64,000 nucleotides of DNA from Euclidia mi (Eukaryota > Arthropoda > Insecta > Lepidoptera > Erebidae). Where the stretch lies: assembly GCA_944739405.2 (NCBI GenBank), contig OX123209.2, positions 9,617,217 to 9,681,216 of the forward strand. The letters are read 5' to 3'. Shown one piece after another: positions 44,119 to 55,307 of the stretch; positions within the stretch are counted from its first letter, which is position 1, and every line of letters begins with the position of its first letter. Both the position numbers and the translations under genes were made by a program. Below the pieces are notes generated by a model. That model saw only the letters and a program-made list of their open reading frames with translations. It searched no databases and was not told the DNA's origin.

Positions 44119-44540
44119 TATGTGGCACCACTGGCACCACACATCAACCCGTGGAGTGAGCAGAATCGCTCCGCTTACGAAAGTTGGACCACACCATAAA
44201 ATCATACCATGTTTGAGTGCAGACGTCCGGCAACTTACACGTGCTGCAGGCACGAACTCGCCGCGTGATTTTTGTTCCTGGCGGACGGCAAATGTCCTTG
44301 ACGCGGCGTGCACGGCGCGGGCGCAAGGCAGTCGGCGCGGAGCTACAACACATCGCTTCCAACCTGCTTAGAGCTTGTTCGCGTCGCGCTATATCATTGT
44401 TGCTAATTCATTTCATTTCTTTTGTATGTTCCATGTATAGTTTAAATTTGGTGAATATATAATTTCATTTGCAATCATAATAATATTCTTCATTCTTCGT
44501 GTATCTTCTTGCTTCTTTCTCCTTACCTCATTATTCATTA
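44119..44540 (+). repeat. Probable Gypsy 3' LTR
   Basis: Starts TGTGGCACCACTGGCACCAC right after the polypurine tract; GC-rich first half, AT-rich second half. The end is not fixed because no second LTR is in the window; a CA near 44538 is a candidate. Confidence 0.6.
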
Positions 44541-44581
44541 AATACGTAGCTATACCCGCTTAGTGAGTTGAAGTCAGTGCT

Positions 44582-45073
44582 TTAACACGGGTTCAATTCC
44601 CGTACGTAGTTAGTGTAGGCTAGTACCTGGCATACACTACAGATTCGCGTAATAACTTCAAGACCCCAAGAGTCATTCCTAGCATCCGCCTTTTTCAATA
44701 AAGTAGTTTTCGTCGCCATTGATTGAATTACATGAATTTTTCGTTTGTGTTCAACTCTTTTTCTTATTTTTGCCGTCAAGTCACATTTTAATGAGCACAA
44801 AAGACATTCATTTAAATCATATTTATGGCTGGAGCGCAGTTTCACATCGCTCTAGGTGCTCTGAGTTTCAGTACCATCGAGGTATTGGATTTTGCGGTCT
44901 CGAGTATACTCCCTTCTGCAAATCGTGTGTACTTTAATCGACGGAATATTTTCAAGGCCAGCGTGTTTTCCATCTTTTCTTTTTAGACTTGCATTTATGA
45001 GATTTGTTATTCCTTTTGACACATTCACTGTTCCTTGGTTTACTGAGAGATCACATATAAAACAGTTTACCAT
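44582..45073 (-). pseudogene. Cysteine-rich TE-associated protein fragment
   Basis: Two minus-strand frames: MVNCFICDLSVNQGTVNVSK with IKVHTICRREYTRDRKI, then KLRSSHKYDLNECLLCSLKC and ARNDSWGLEVITR. This paired Cys-rich pattern (CxxC, HxxCRxxYTR, a second CLxC) starts many uncharacterised insect proteins linked to transposons. Truncated about where the Gypsy LTR region ends. Confidence 0.55.
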
Positions 45074-45788
45074 GATAAAACACGTAACGCATCGAAATTA
45101 AAGAAAATAGCATTTATGGTTCACGAAAGATCACGAGAAAAAAATTTTTCACCATAAAACACGTAATTATGACAAAGCTTGTAATATTTTAAGTTCAAAT
45201 AAATGTACTTTAACACTTTTCATCACTGTTGACCACTGAGAATGAAATAAACAACTGTCCAAATGGCGGTTATTAAGCACAGGCGACTCTCTGCCAAGAA
45301 TGGCAACGCCGCAAATTCCGAACGGAATTAGCGCGCGAGTATTTAAATTGTAATTATTTGCTGGTTATAAATTTTTAGTAATCTTTGATTCACCATAGCT
45401 TGGCAACTATAAATGGTTTCGAAATGAATGTAAGTACTTATTTGAAGGTAATTTATTGATAAATAATTCCGTCTGACCATTTTGTCCTAGTTTGTATAGT
45501 TTTCGTGAAAATTGAGAAAATCTGCAAAATGCGACACTTTTCAGCGGTGAAACGGATTGCAGGGGGTGCGGGAGAGTCGCGTATTTTAATATACTCGTAT
45601 ATAGGTATCACATAGCAGCAATAAATTAAAATTATAAATTTTGTCGTTTTGCCCATACATTGAAATCTAGAATGAATATACTAATGAGCCAGTGTGGCTG
45701 TTAGATAGGTTTGCACCATATATTAGTATAAACAATGCATTAAGCATTTGTTTATTATGAAATTAATGAATATATTTTACAATTTCCA
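45074..45788. other. Spacer, nothing recognised
   Basis: AT-rich flank of the cysteine-rich fragment; no gene or clear repeat found. Confidence 0.35.
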
Positions 45789-46256
45789 GGTGATTCCGGG
45801 TACCCTCAGAGGGCCTGGTTAATGACCCCATATGCAGATCCACAACCTAACTCGGTAGAAGATAATTATAGTAAAGCTCACATGTCAGCCCCAGTTGTCA
45901 TTGAAAATACTTTTGCAGGCTTATAAATCGTTGGCGTTGCCTAAGTAAAGACCGCACATTACACTATAGTCCGGAAAAATGTGCACAGATCATTATAGCG
46001 TGTTGTGTCTTACATAACATTGCTTTACAACACAATATACCTGACACTGATGGTATTTCGCAACAAACTGAAGGTAATTATAATAAAATTGTTATGATTA
46101 CAATAGGATTCTTGAAGAAATGAGTCCTGTGCTGTAAACTGTACTATGTTCTTATTACATTTTTTTTCTACAGAATATGAGCGAGGAGATTTACTACTGG
46201 AGAATGCTAGAAGCAATAATTTAATCATGGGCAGTGTTACGGTATTAGCTAGCTAG
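45789..46256 (+). pseudogene. HARBI1-like transposase fragment of a second, decayed Harbinger
   Basis: The plus strand reads DSGYPQRAWLMTPYADPQPN after an acceptor site, then an ENTFAG catalytic-Glu segment with a TAA, a shift, HYSPEKCAQIIIACCVLHNI, and after an intron (46075-46174) EYERGDLLLENARSNNLIMG. This is the last third of a HARBI1-like protein, with stops and a frameshift. Confidence 0.7.
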
Positions 46257-46599
46257 AAGGCTTACTGTGACAAATTCAAACACTTAATTAAAGAACATTT
46301 GTTTTATAATATACTTTTTTATTTATCAGTCTTTATAATTTTCAAAAATGAAAAATGGTAACATTTATTTACTACTACTAAGTATTGCAATAAAAAACTT
46401 AACAGGAACTATAAATATAAGTATAGGTATATTATCTATTAATTAATATCTATTAGGAATCAGTCAAGCATTTAAAATCTATAAAATTGTTATTTTATAA
46501 TATAAAATCAAACTTAATTATAATTGAATGGTATAAATCAAGGCTTTCTATAAAATAAATGTGTGCTATATTATCTGTTGTTCTATTTAAAAATAGTTA
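46257..46599. other. AT-rich spacer before LINE
   Basis: No feature seen except the 3' flank of the HARBI1-like fragment. Confidence 0.3.
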
Positions 46600-47560
46600 T
46601 AATTGAGCAAATGAATCCAACCAACGCTCTTGTTGTGTGTGGCTCCCAATTCGTCTTCGCAGGAATACTCACATTCTTACATTATTATATAATGTTCTAT
46701 TTAATCCTTGTACTCCCTCCTATCTCAAAGAACGTTTCAAGTTCCTTCATGACACACATATAAGGTCTTTGAGGTCGTCTGAGGATCTGACTCTGGAGAT
46801 GCCAAGGCATTCCACAAATTATTTTGATAAATCCTTTTCTGTTCAGGCAGTGCGTCTGTGGAATGCACTGCCATTACAAATTCGAAGAGCAACATCATTG
46901 ACTATTTTTAAAAATTTGCTATACAAACACTACTTAAATTCTTAACATATTTAAATTTATTTATGTAGTTTACTTTTTACTCGAGTTCTAGGTATGTATT
47001 TCAATGTATCTATCATGTTTTGTTATATATGTATATATATAATTATAAATATTTATACTAGAGGACGCCAGCAGCTACGCCTGCATTTGTTTTAATTTAC
47101 CCGTTTTGGCCGATCCCTTGGGATTTTCGGGAAATCCCTTCTTAGTGCACCCTTACGATCCCCAAGGAACATACATGCCAAATTTCAGCTTCCTGCGCCC
47201 AATAGTTTCGGCTGCAGCGTGTCTGTCAGTCAGTCAGTAACGCAAGGATTTTATATATTAAGATATAATTTATATTGTATGTATGTATCATATATATACT
47301 TAATCTATGTATGTGTAAGTATGTATATGTGATATGTAAATGTATGTATGCATATTATTTAAATCTTTTATTGCCAATTCTACGTATTAACTACACCATC
47401 GCCTCATAAAACGCTAACATCATTCCTGTCCATCCAAAGTTTGCCTGGAAGAGATCGCACTTAGCGATAAGGCCGCCGATTGTGAATTACTCGTAGTTTT
47501 TAAGCCTATACTGTAAATTTTCATTTTGGTGTGCAATAAAGTATATTCTTATCTTATCTT
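46600..47560 (+). mobile_element. 5'-truncated CR1-like LINE, 3' end
   Basis: The coding end (WLPIRLRRNTHIL, FKFLHDTHIRSLRSSEDL, FDKSFSVQAVRLWNALPL, stop near 46943) is the same family as 57520-58772. The 3' untranslated region has the family phrase CGCACTTAGCGATAAGGCCG near 47455 and a tail of TTATC repeats. A non-coding repeat (about 47057-47270, ACTAGAGGACGCCAGCAGCT to TATATATTAAGATA) is inserted in it. Confidence 0.75.
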
Positions 47561-47569
47561 GTTGGTCTA

Positions 47570-49480
47570 ACTCTCTTTGCCGTAATCTAACTCGTTCCTT
47601 TGACATTCCCGCTGAAAAACCCGCCACTCATTGTCAGAATTAACAAATGCTTGTTTTGCTAATTCTGACTGGGTTTGTGTACGAGTTCTTCTGTGGCTAG
47701 GTGAGGGAACGGTATGAAGCAGGCCTACGCCGTGGAGTTGGAGGCAAAGGCGTAGGTTCTTGAGGTACTACCGTGGTAGGCATAGTATCCTCGGCAGTGG
47801 GCACTACTGATGGGTAGCACACTCTTTCAAAATGAGTATCGTGCGAGTCACTCTTTTACCGAAGTGTGCCAGCACACTGGTAGCACGAATGAGGCGAGGC
47901 CGCAAGGTATCGGTGGCACAGTGAGTGTGTGAGTACACAAAGTGTGCCGCACGACATCGCATCGTGTGTCTCATCACTCACAGAACACGGCACATTTTGA
48001 CGTTATTCGCCGACTCACCGCTTGTTAAGACATATTTGAAATGAGTAACTTACTGTAATATGCTTTGAGATTTGTAATAAATAACTCAAGCAACGTCAAG
48101 TGTGCTCTAACAGCGCTGTGTGCTAGCACGTCAAAATAAAAAGAGGGAGTAACTCACCTTACCGAAGTGAGTACCCAACACTGGTGGGCACCTCAACATG
48201 AATTTCCACCTCGGGCGAATGTACATGCCTGTTATTGGCGCTGGGTGTAGGAGGCTCCATAACGTTTTGAGAGCACTGCGGCGTTTGAGCACCAGTCCCT
48301 GGTTGATTCCACAAAATGAAACCTGTAATTATATGGAATATTTTAAGTATATTACTTTTATATACACAATATTATAAAAGTATTCACAAAATTAAGGTGT
48401 GATCTAGGGCATTCTACAATTCTGTATTTATAACAATTATATAATATAGGTACCATTGTTAGAACACATTGCTTAAACACAAGAAACTTACTTTTTTCTG
48501 CACCTTCAGGTATTCCTGAGTAAATATTTAAAATTGATGGAGAAGCTGACTGTATGTCCTCCTGTAAATATTTATTTCTTATTAGAAAGTAATTTTAAAG
48601 GGAGTTAAAATAATATATACAATATTAATAGATCAACAACATAAACTAGAGTAATTTAACTCAAAAAATAAATGTTTTGAAAAGACAACACACAAGCCGA
48701 TTTTATCAACTTGAACAATCCCCGGCGCTGCCTGTAGACCCAAAATATCTAACACCCGATGCTCTAACTCTGCTAGCTGCAGTTTGCTAGCAGGGCCGCC
48801 AGCATTTCCAGGGGCATGCCTGTGTATGCAAGATACTTCTTTTTAACATTGTTTTTGAAATGGCTCCATACCTGTACACTACACACATATTTCATGTTAA
48901 TTATGAATCAAAACATTAAATGAATTGAATGTCAAGCTCTGTTATTGTGTTAAATAATCAAACCTTTCTCCATTTATCTGCAGTCTTCGTGTCACCAGTT
49001 GAGTCAGCATTCAAAATCTCTGTTAACTGAGCCCACTGGAGATTATTTGTTAGACTGCCTTGTGGGCCGCTAGAAGGTTTACTTAGGTCACCATCCCTGA
49101 AATATAATTATTCGTATCTTGTTATATTGGTACCATCAGTGCATCAGATATGCTAACGTTAAATAATTAAACAAATAAAAAAGATATATCTATGTATACA
49201 TTTCAAATTTAATATAACCAATTTATTACTTATTTTGTTGCAACTAAGGCATTCATAAGTTTCTCATAATTAAGTCTTCGTAAGTGCGACCAAGATAAGC
49301 GGTTCAAAAGCTAAGCACTTGAGCCGGTTACAAAGGCATTTCAAGTGGCTTAACTAATGGTTCGCAACTTACGAGTAAACTTTTGCTCATACTGTAAGTT
49401 TAAATTTTAAAATAATTCCATTTACATACCTTTCTATGAACCCCATCAACAACTGAAATTCTGACGCGCTTGTTCTCATT
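47570..49480 (-). pseudogene. Myb-like protein gene of the second Harbinger
   Basis: Exons are recognisable but broken: 49480-49430 (MRTSASEFQLLMGFIER), about 49097-48960 (SSGPQGSLTNNLQWAQLTEI, TGDTKTADKWRK), about 48870-48690 (WSHFKNNVKKK, GGPASKLQLAELEHRVLDIL) and pieces down to about 47570. It pairs with the HARBI1 fragment in the same convergent layout as the complete Harbinger. A hAT-type MITE lies in it. Confidence 0.6.
47805..48183. mobile_element. hAT-type MITE, 379 bp
   Basis: Flanked by a perfect 8-bp duplication GTGGGCAC (47797-47804, 48184-48191). Ends TACTGATGGGTA and, inverted, CAGTGTTGGGTA, fitting hAT ends. Non-coding; inner sequence has repeated GAGTGAGT and GTGTGCC motifs. 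Confidence 0.82.
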
Positions 49481-49649
49481 GTTTTTAATATTTTAATATA
49501 TCAAACCTAAACACTTAATTTATTTCAAACTCGCCGCGACCTACTAGCAAAACAACAACAAAATTCAACAAATTGAAGGCAAGAATGACACATATAAGGA
49601 GGAAAAGTTATTGATGGTATCTACAATCCAATCTGCCAGCTTATCATTA

Positions 49650-50290
49650 AAATAGGCTGTTTCCATGTTTATAACCCGAAGTATACGTTTAAAAGTTACC
49701 AACTATTCTGTCTTGCTTGGAAACGTAAGCAAGAGAACGCTTTAAGCTCATCTCATCCATACACACAACACATTCTTTTTGTGATAGTAACATAAGCTTT
49801 GCTATAGTTAATATTTTCTTGGGTTTACGCGAATGTTACACATTGAAATTAAACTACAGTTTACGGATTTTATCGCGTTATATTGGTTTCACTGGTTATT
49901 TGTTACACACAGTGATCACATTCTGCGTAGATAGTAACACCAATAGTTGAAAAATGTTCAGGTACTTTGAGATAACTTATAAATTCAAGACAAAGACAAT
50001 TATCACCTCAGTCTGCCGTGAACACGAATCCTGTAAAGAATTCGAAACGTCGGCTAGTAATAAAAATGTAGTTTCTAGATCTTTCGGTTTAAATGTAATA
50101 ACAAATAACCAGTGAAACCAATATAACGCGATAAAATCCGTAAACTGTAGTTTAATTTCAATTTGCTATAGTTGATAATGCGTCCAACGTTTGTTTATTA
50201 ATCTGAGTAGTCATAGGTATGTACATGGAATTTAACAGCTTCACTGCCATATTGTGAGGGTAGAGTGCCAAATGCCAAACTGTTCTTTAT
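49650..50290 (-). pseudogene. P-element-like transposase fragment (copy 1)
   Basis: Same sequence as the frame at 63168-63492 but split by an insertion. Codons for VCMDEMSLK are readable at about 49755-49780 on the minus strand. Assignment to the P/THAP9 family rests on this motif and on the P-like fragment nearby. Confidence 0.5.
49810..50161. mobile_element. Penelope-like short insertion with 63-bp inverted ends
   Basis: Flanked by a 12-bp duplication TTTGCTATAGTT (49798-49809, 50162-50173); the uninterrupted site is seen in copy 2 at about 63381. Arms 49843-49905 and 50099-50161 are perfect complements as read. The middle has TTCGAAACGTCGG, a phrase familiar from Penelope-like elements. 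Non-coding. Confidence 0.6.
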
Positions 50291-50404
50291 AATGTTTTTA
50301 GTTTCTAAGACATCAGTGATAAGGTGAAAAAATAAAAAATATTAATTATTATTAGTTCCGTAAATAAAAAATAAAAAAAAAACACCCGCGCCTGTGCGTG
50401 GTTA

Positions 50405-50660
50405 GGTATTTAGTCATCATCATCATCAGCCTTTAACAGTCCACTGCTGGGCTAGGCCTCTCCTTTAAAAGGAGGAACTGGCCTACTATACCACGCTGGC
50501 CAAACGGGTTGGTATAGGGTTTTTATCAAGTTTTCCTTCTCTTAAAGTGTTGATTTCTGCATAATAAGCTCCCTCTGTCGGCTTTTATGACACCCATGGT
50601 ATGATATGGGGTGGTGACATTCCGTATTCTTAATCAGTCACCATACGGACAGGTATTTAG
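50405..50660. repeat. Interspersed repeat starting with a TCA repeat
   Basis: TCATCATCATCATCAGCC, then CAGTCCACTGCTGGGCTAGG, a head very common in moth and butterfly genomes (memory). Also begins near 63633. Class not assigned. Confidence 0.5.
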
Positions 50661-51659
50661 TGTTTAAATTATTTACTATAAAACCAAATTTAAATTTCTA
50701 AGAAGTACAGCCACTTATATGAGTTATAAAAACACTAAAATGATACTATGAATTAGTAGAATTAACAATAGTATGATGAACTACCCTAATAATGAACAAT
50801 TTTTGCCTTGTATTATTATTTTTAGCACGAAATCAAATATCACAATCATATCACAATCAATAGCGCCTCTTTATTATTTCACGTCGGAATAGAAATTGCA
50901 GATGTCAAGAAACATCATCACGTCATTAGTACAGTCTCTAAACGAGTCGAGAGTGCTACCGGCCGGTTGTGACGTATTGCTGTCCATTGGCGGGGGCACT
51001 GACGGTGTTCGTGTGGACTTGTCTGGCGGGCTCGGACACATTCAGTCCACAGAGTACTTTTTATATATCTGGAATAGGTCTATCTCAGCGTCTAAACTGG
51101 GAAACGTGAAGTGTCGCCATCTGAACGCAGATTTAAGAACGAATACCTATATAGACATAACTAGGCATCGCTAGTTTTTTTACGCCGGGGGGTATAGTTT
51201 ATTTCTTTCTTTTAAAACATTTCATTAAAAGTTTTTTGGCTTTTAGTTTGTACAAATCCGTATCGTCATCACACTATCTCTTATTTATTAATATTTTATT
51301 AATTTCTTTACAATAATGATGAATAAAGAATCTGCAGGATATTTTTATTAAAAAGTCTATTTCCTTTTCTTTATGACTTGGATATTCTATGAAGCTAAAA
51401 TAAACATGCATTAAGATTATAGTTTTTATTAGTTCTAATATATATATTTTTTTCTAAATGCGATTTTAACATTGTGTTATTTCTATCCTGCAGATTGGAA
51501 ATACAGTTTAGGAGAGAGTCGCTGGGGCTGCAAAACCATTTCTTGTTGGCATATTCCTAGTACTTTAAATATTCCGGCTCATGATTGGACATCAAATGTT
51601 TTTAACCTGATCACACCACTTAAAGAACTTTTTCTTAGCGCTTTTGACAAAATAACCAC
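50661..51659. other. Unassigned stretch
   Basis: A 92-codon plus frame (50896-51174) and a 62-codon plus frame after an acceptor-like site (51487-51672, DWKYSLGESRWGCKTISCWH) are open but I recognise neither. The latter could be the last exon of a TE gene convergent with the P-like fragment. Confidence 0.3.
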
Positions 51660-52260
51660 TTACATATCGTAAGCCCCCAATTTTACGAGGGTCGTTTTAT
51701 TCTTCAAGGGTTGTGAACGTGATGTCCGGAATATTTCGGAGCTCGCAATCCATTTGCTCTTTGCTGCCCCGCCTGTGATGAGAACTTCATGCAAATCGTA
51801 ACAATCGTCTACTTCAGAATTGGCCCCAGGGGCACTGCCATTAGAAAGGCTATTAACTAATAAGGTGGTGAATGCCGCCTCGAACCTCTCTGGCGTTGGG
51901 TTTACGTTACGACATCCATGACTTCTTATAGAACCAAAAAAGTTTTCATTGGGGTCCTGATTAAGATGTCGCAACCAAACTGATGTTATTCCAAATTTTG
52001 ATTGCAATTTTTTTAACAACAGTTCAATGCCGTTTAGTGTCCATACCGAATTATTTAGTGTGGGAACATATTCATTATTTAATGTTTGTTTATTAATAAA
52101 TTTCATGTCACTCATAATTTTTTTGGCTTCAACCCACGTTTTATGATGTACTGATGTAGGTGTTGCAGCTCCCAAAAGAGGCTTGCCATACTTCTTCTTT
52201 TTGACAAAACTGCCATTTACAGAGTCGAAGAGTTAGTCGAAGAACAACATTATGTCAGCT
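51660..52260 (-). pseudogene. P-element/THAP9-like transposase C-terminal fragment
   Basis: The 171-codon frame and its upstream continuation read LPEEANSTADIMLFFD, stop, LFDSVNGSF, then WTLNGIELLLKKLQ and LNQDPNENFFGSIRSHGCRN with NPTPERFEAAFTTLLVN. The LNQD-ENFFG-IR-G pattern is the C-terminal signature of P-element and THAP9 transposases. One TAA lies at the upstream edge; the N-terminal and catalytic parts are missing. Confidence 0.72.
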
Positions 52261-52439
52261 GTGCTGTTAGCTTCTTCAGGAAGTATACCTTTATCTTAAA
52301 ATAGAAAAGGCAATTTTTATTCAAAATAAAGATTGATATATTGCATAACTGTGTACATTAAATTTATGTTATTATGTTAGGCATGCAGACAGACGCTATG
52401 AATGCCCATGTTAGAGAGCAATAAGTGATTTGGACATTT
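52261..52439. other. Short AT-rich spacer
   Basis: Flank of the P-like fragment, nothing recognised. Confidence 0.3.
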
Positions 52440-52886
52440 TTTTAAGACTAGACGCTACCCGCGGTTACACTCGCGTTATTTAAGGCTACTGCTCTGCTCC
52501 CGTCGCTCATAGCGTGATGTTATATAGCCTATAGCCTTATAAATGGGCTATCTAACACTGAAAGAATTTATCAAATTGGACCAGTTGTTCCTGTGATTAG
52601 CGCGTTCAACCAAACAAACAAACAAACTCTTCAGCTTTATATATTAGTACTAGTTGACCCAGCGAACTCCATATCGCCTTTTTAAGATTTTTTTTTCTAG
52701 TTCCTTTTCTTTCCAACTGGTTTTCCAGGAAATTCTTAACAAAGTTATCAAAGCCATCAGTGCTTAATCTAAAATTTCAGAGTTTATAGAGGGGTAAAAA
52801 CAAACGAACATTGATTTTAATATATAATGTATAGAATTTTCCCAAGCGCCACCTTTGATTTCCCTAGAACTAGAACTCTTCAGCTT
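52440..52886 (+). repeat. Non-coding interspersed repeat, two tandem pieces
   Basis: One copy ends AACTCTTCAGCTTTATATAT near 52647; the next starts CTAGTTGACCCAGCGAACTC at about 52650 and reaches CAGCTTTATA at 52890, shortened by loss of its minisatellite. The same head is at 56583. Head and tail resemble widespread lepidopteran non-autonomous retroelements (memory). Confidence 0.6.
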
Positions 52887-53774
52887 TATACAGGGTGGCG
52901 CTTGCATAGCGGCACTTTTTGAACAAAGGCATAGCTTACATTATTCTTAAGCCTTGTTCCAAAAATCAATTAAATCGGTGCAGTAGTTTAGCCACAATAT
53001 CGATTTTAAGTTCCGCAATTTTTGCACACGCTTTGAGTTCCATACAGCTGATACAAAACGGTCAACGACCCTACATTGCGCGCCGAGACTCGCTAGGTAC
53101 TACTCACGACGCGACGCCTCGACGTCATCCGAAGCTAGGCTCAGCGCAGACAGAAGCGGAGAGGATTTTATCAATGCACTTGAAAATTAACTTTAATGTT
53201 TTTACAATAAAGTTCATAAATGCTTGAACCTGATAAAAAATATTCGCGCGTCCTCGAAGATACGCGGAAATCCCCACGCAAAGTCGAGTCGGCGCCCGCG
53301 TCGTACGCGTATTTTCAGGGTTTAACGAACTTTCGCGATAAAGTATTTACTGTAGAGTGGTAACCCAGAACGTTTTACTCACGCAGGCTCGCGAGGTCGC
53401 GCGCAATCTTGAGCATATGCAATCCGTTAAGAAAATGCCCGAGACCGCGCGGGGATTATTCCTCTCTGTCTGCGTTGACCCTTCGAAGACATAGGACGAT
53501 GACGTCTTCGTGCAACGTCGCTTCGCCTCGAAGGTACTACCTACCTAAGACTCGTCGTTGTAGGTTTTTGCGCCCAAGTTCATGCGTAACATTTTTAACA
53601 GAACAAAATTTTTGAAACTTCCTAATTACCTTTTCAATAAAGTTACATAATAATAAAATGGATCGGTTCCGCAAGCACAAAAAATCTGATTAGGTATGCA
53701 CAGTAAATGCACTACGTGTGACAAGGACAAACATAGTCGAGCCAAATAGAGTTGCCCAATTATGAACAAAATAT

Positions 53775-54160
53775 TGTCAATAGTATCGATAAAAAATACG
53801 CACCGTAAAAGTTTGTTTATTGTATCGACATTGATTGTATTCGACGTTAATGTAATCGTCTTATCAATGATAGTATCGATAAAAAATACCTACGCACCGT
53901 AAAAGTTTGTTGTTTATTGTATCGACATTGTTTGTATTTAACTTTAGTGTAATCGTGTTATCAATGATAGTATCGATAGAAAATCCTACGCAACGTAAAA
54001 GTTTGTTGTTTATTGTATCGACATTGTTTGTATTTAACGTTAATGTAATCGTCTTATCAATGATAGTATCGATAAAAAATCCTACGCACCGTTAAAGTTT
54101 TTTGTTTATGGTATCGACATTGTTTGTATTTAACGTTAATGTAATCGTCTTATCAATGAC
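53775..54160 (+). repeat. Tandem repeat, four units of about 98 bp
   Basis: Units share TAGTATCGATAAAAAAT, CGCACCGTAAAAGTTTGTTG and ATTGTATCGACATTGTTTGT. The open frame across them (53907-54095) merely repeats itself. Confidence 0.85.
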
Positions 54161-55061
54161 TTTACGTTCGAAAATTTCAAAGTGTGGTACAAATAAAGAC
54201 GACGTTTTTTAATAGGTAAACAATGATAAACATGTAAAGATATTCAATTATTTAATCATTTGAAATAAGTTAATAATTATTGACTATTTTAGCTCTTTCC
54301 GTATGGTATTTTTAAATAGTCTAATGGGTTCAACAATCTACTTAAGAATTATAATAACTATGTACTAAAACTACTGAACTAATTGAAGTATGTGCAAAGT
54401 ATTTCATAAACTTGTTTAACTGTGTCGTATAAGCAACATAATTAAGCAATAGCATTATTGTTAATACAAGTAAGAATGCATAGTTCGTTGTATAAAAACA
54501 TTTTGTGTTATTTTGTTGTTAACGTAATAACATGTCAAAAATATCGACATTCATAGCACATGAGTAGATAAACGGAACAGAGACACAGCTTCATACAACA
54601 GCGCAAATCGGTTGCACTACTACGAGTACGATGCTTATGTGTGCGTGACCACTGGCCGCTTGTCGTGTACGCGGCGAGATAGGAAAGAACCGGTTTACGT
54701 AGGCACAGGCAGTTGACAATCTTAGGGTTATTACGATGCACGTTGTTTGTTTTGTTCGTTACAAGTTTTAATATTTTAATGTAAAAAAGTGGTGTTTTAT
54801 TATTAATAATGGTTGTTTATTGTACTGTGTGTATGAATAATACTAGATGAAATAATTAAATCATTATAAAGATTTTAACAATGGTAACGTACAATTGGGT
54901 TTTTTAATTAGGTATAACTCCTGATAATTTTGTCGCATTTGTTGAATTGCTCGAGCAAAAGTTTCGCGAATATTTCGATCTTGAAATAAATATTGTCAAT
55001 GTTGCCAACGAAATACTTAACAACTCATTAGTTGTGAAATTGTGTAAAAGCAATTAATGTT

Positions 55062-55307
55062 TACAAAACCAATGACTATCAGAAAGTGATCAGCCATCGA
55101 TACGGATTACAAAAAACAGGTGCATGCGATTTTCGACCTTATTGACGTAACTCAGAATTTATAATTTTAATAACGTATCAATGTCAGAAAGCATGAAAAT
55201 ACCAAAAAAAAGTCTGTCATGAATTGTCAATAAGGTCGAAAATCGCATGCACCTGTTTTTTGTAAGCCCTATCGATGGTTGATCATTTTATAGTCATTTG
55301 TTTTGTA
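55062..55307. mobile_element. Small hairpin MITE, 246 bp
   Basis: Inverted arms of about 80 bp (TACAAAACCAATGACTAT outward, ACAGGTGCATGCGATTTTCG inward) with a short middle. If ends are read CAAAAC, a TA duplication flanks it, fitting a Tc1/mariner-type MITE. Confidence 0.65.

Larger units (their letters stand above)
49138..50461. repeat. Duplicated segment, copy 1
   Basis: Matches 62738-63684 in direct orientation over its whole length, apart from the 352-bp insertion at 49810-50161 and a short difference around the Myb-like start codon. It joins the 5' flank of the second Harbinger's Myb-like gene to a P-like transposase fragment and the head of an interspersed repeat. Confidence 0.85.

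Noticed and set aside
49990..50060. Hammerhead ribozyme in the Penelope-like insertion
   Set aside because: GAAAC is present but the CTGATGA core and pairing arms are not seen by eye; left as a test, not a call.
50896..51174. 92-codon frame on plus
   Set aside because: Open but with no recognisable domain; kept only as unassigned sequence.
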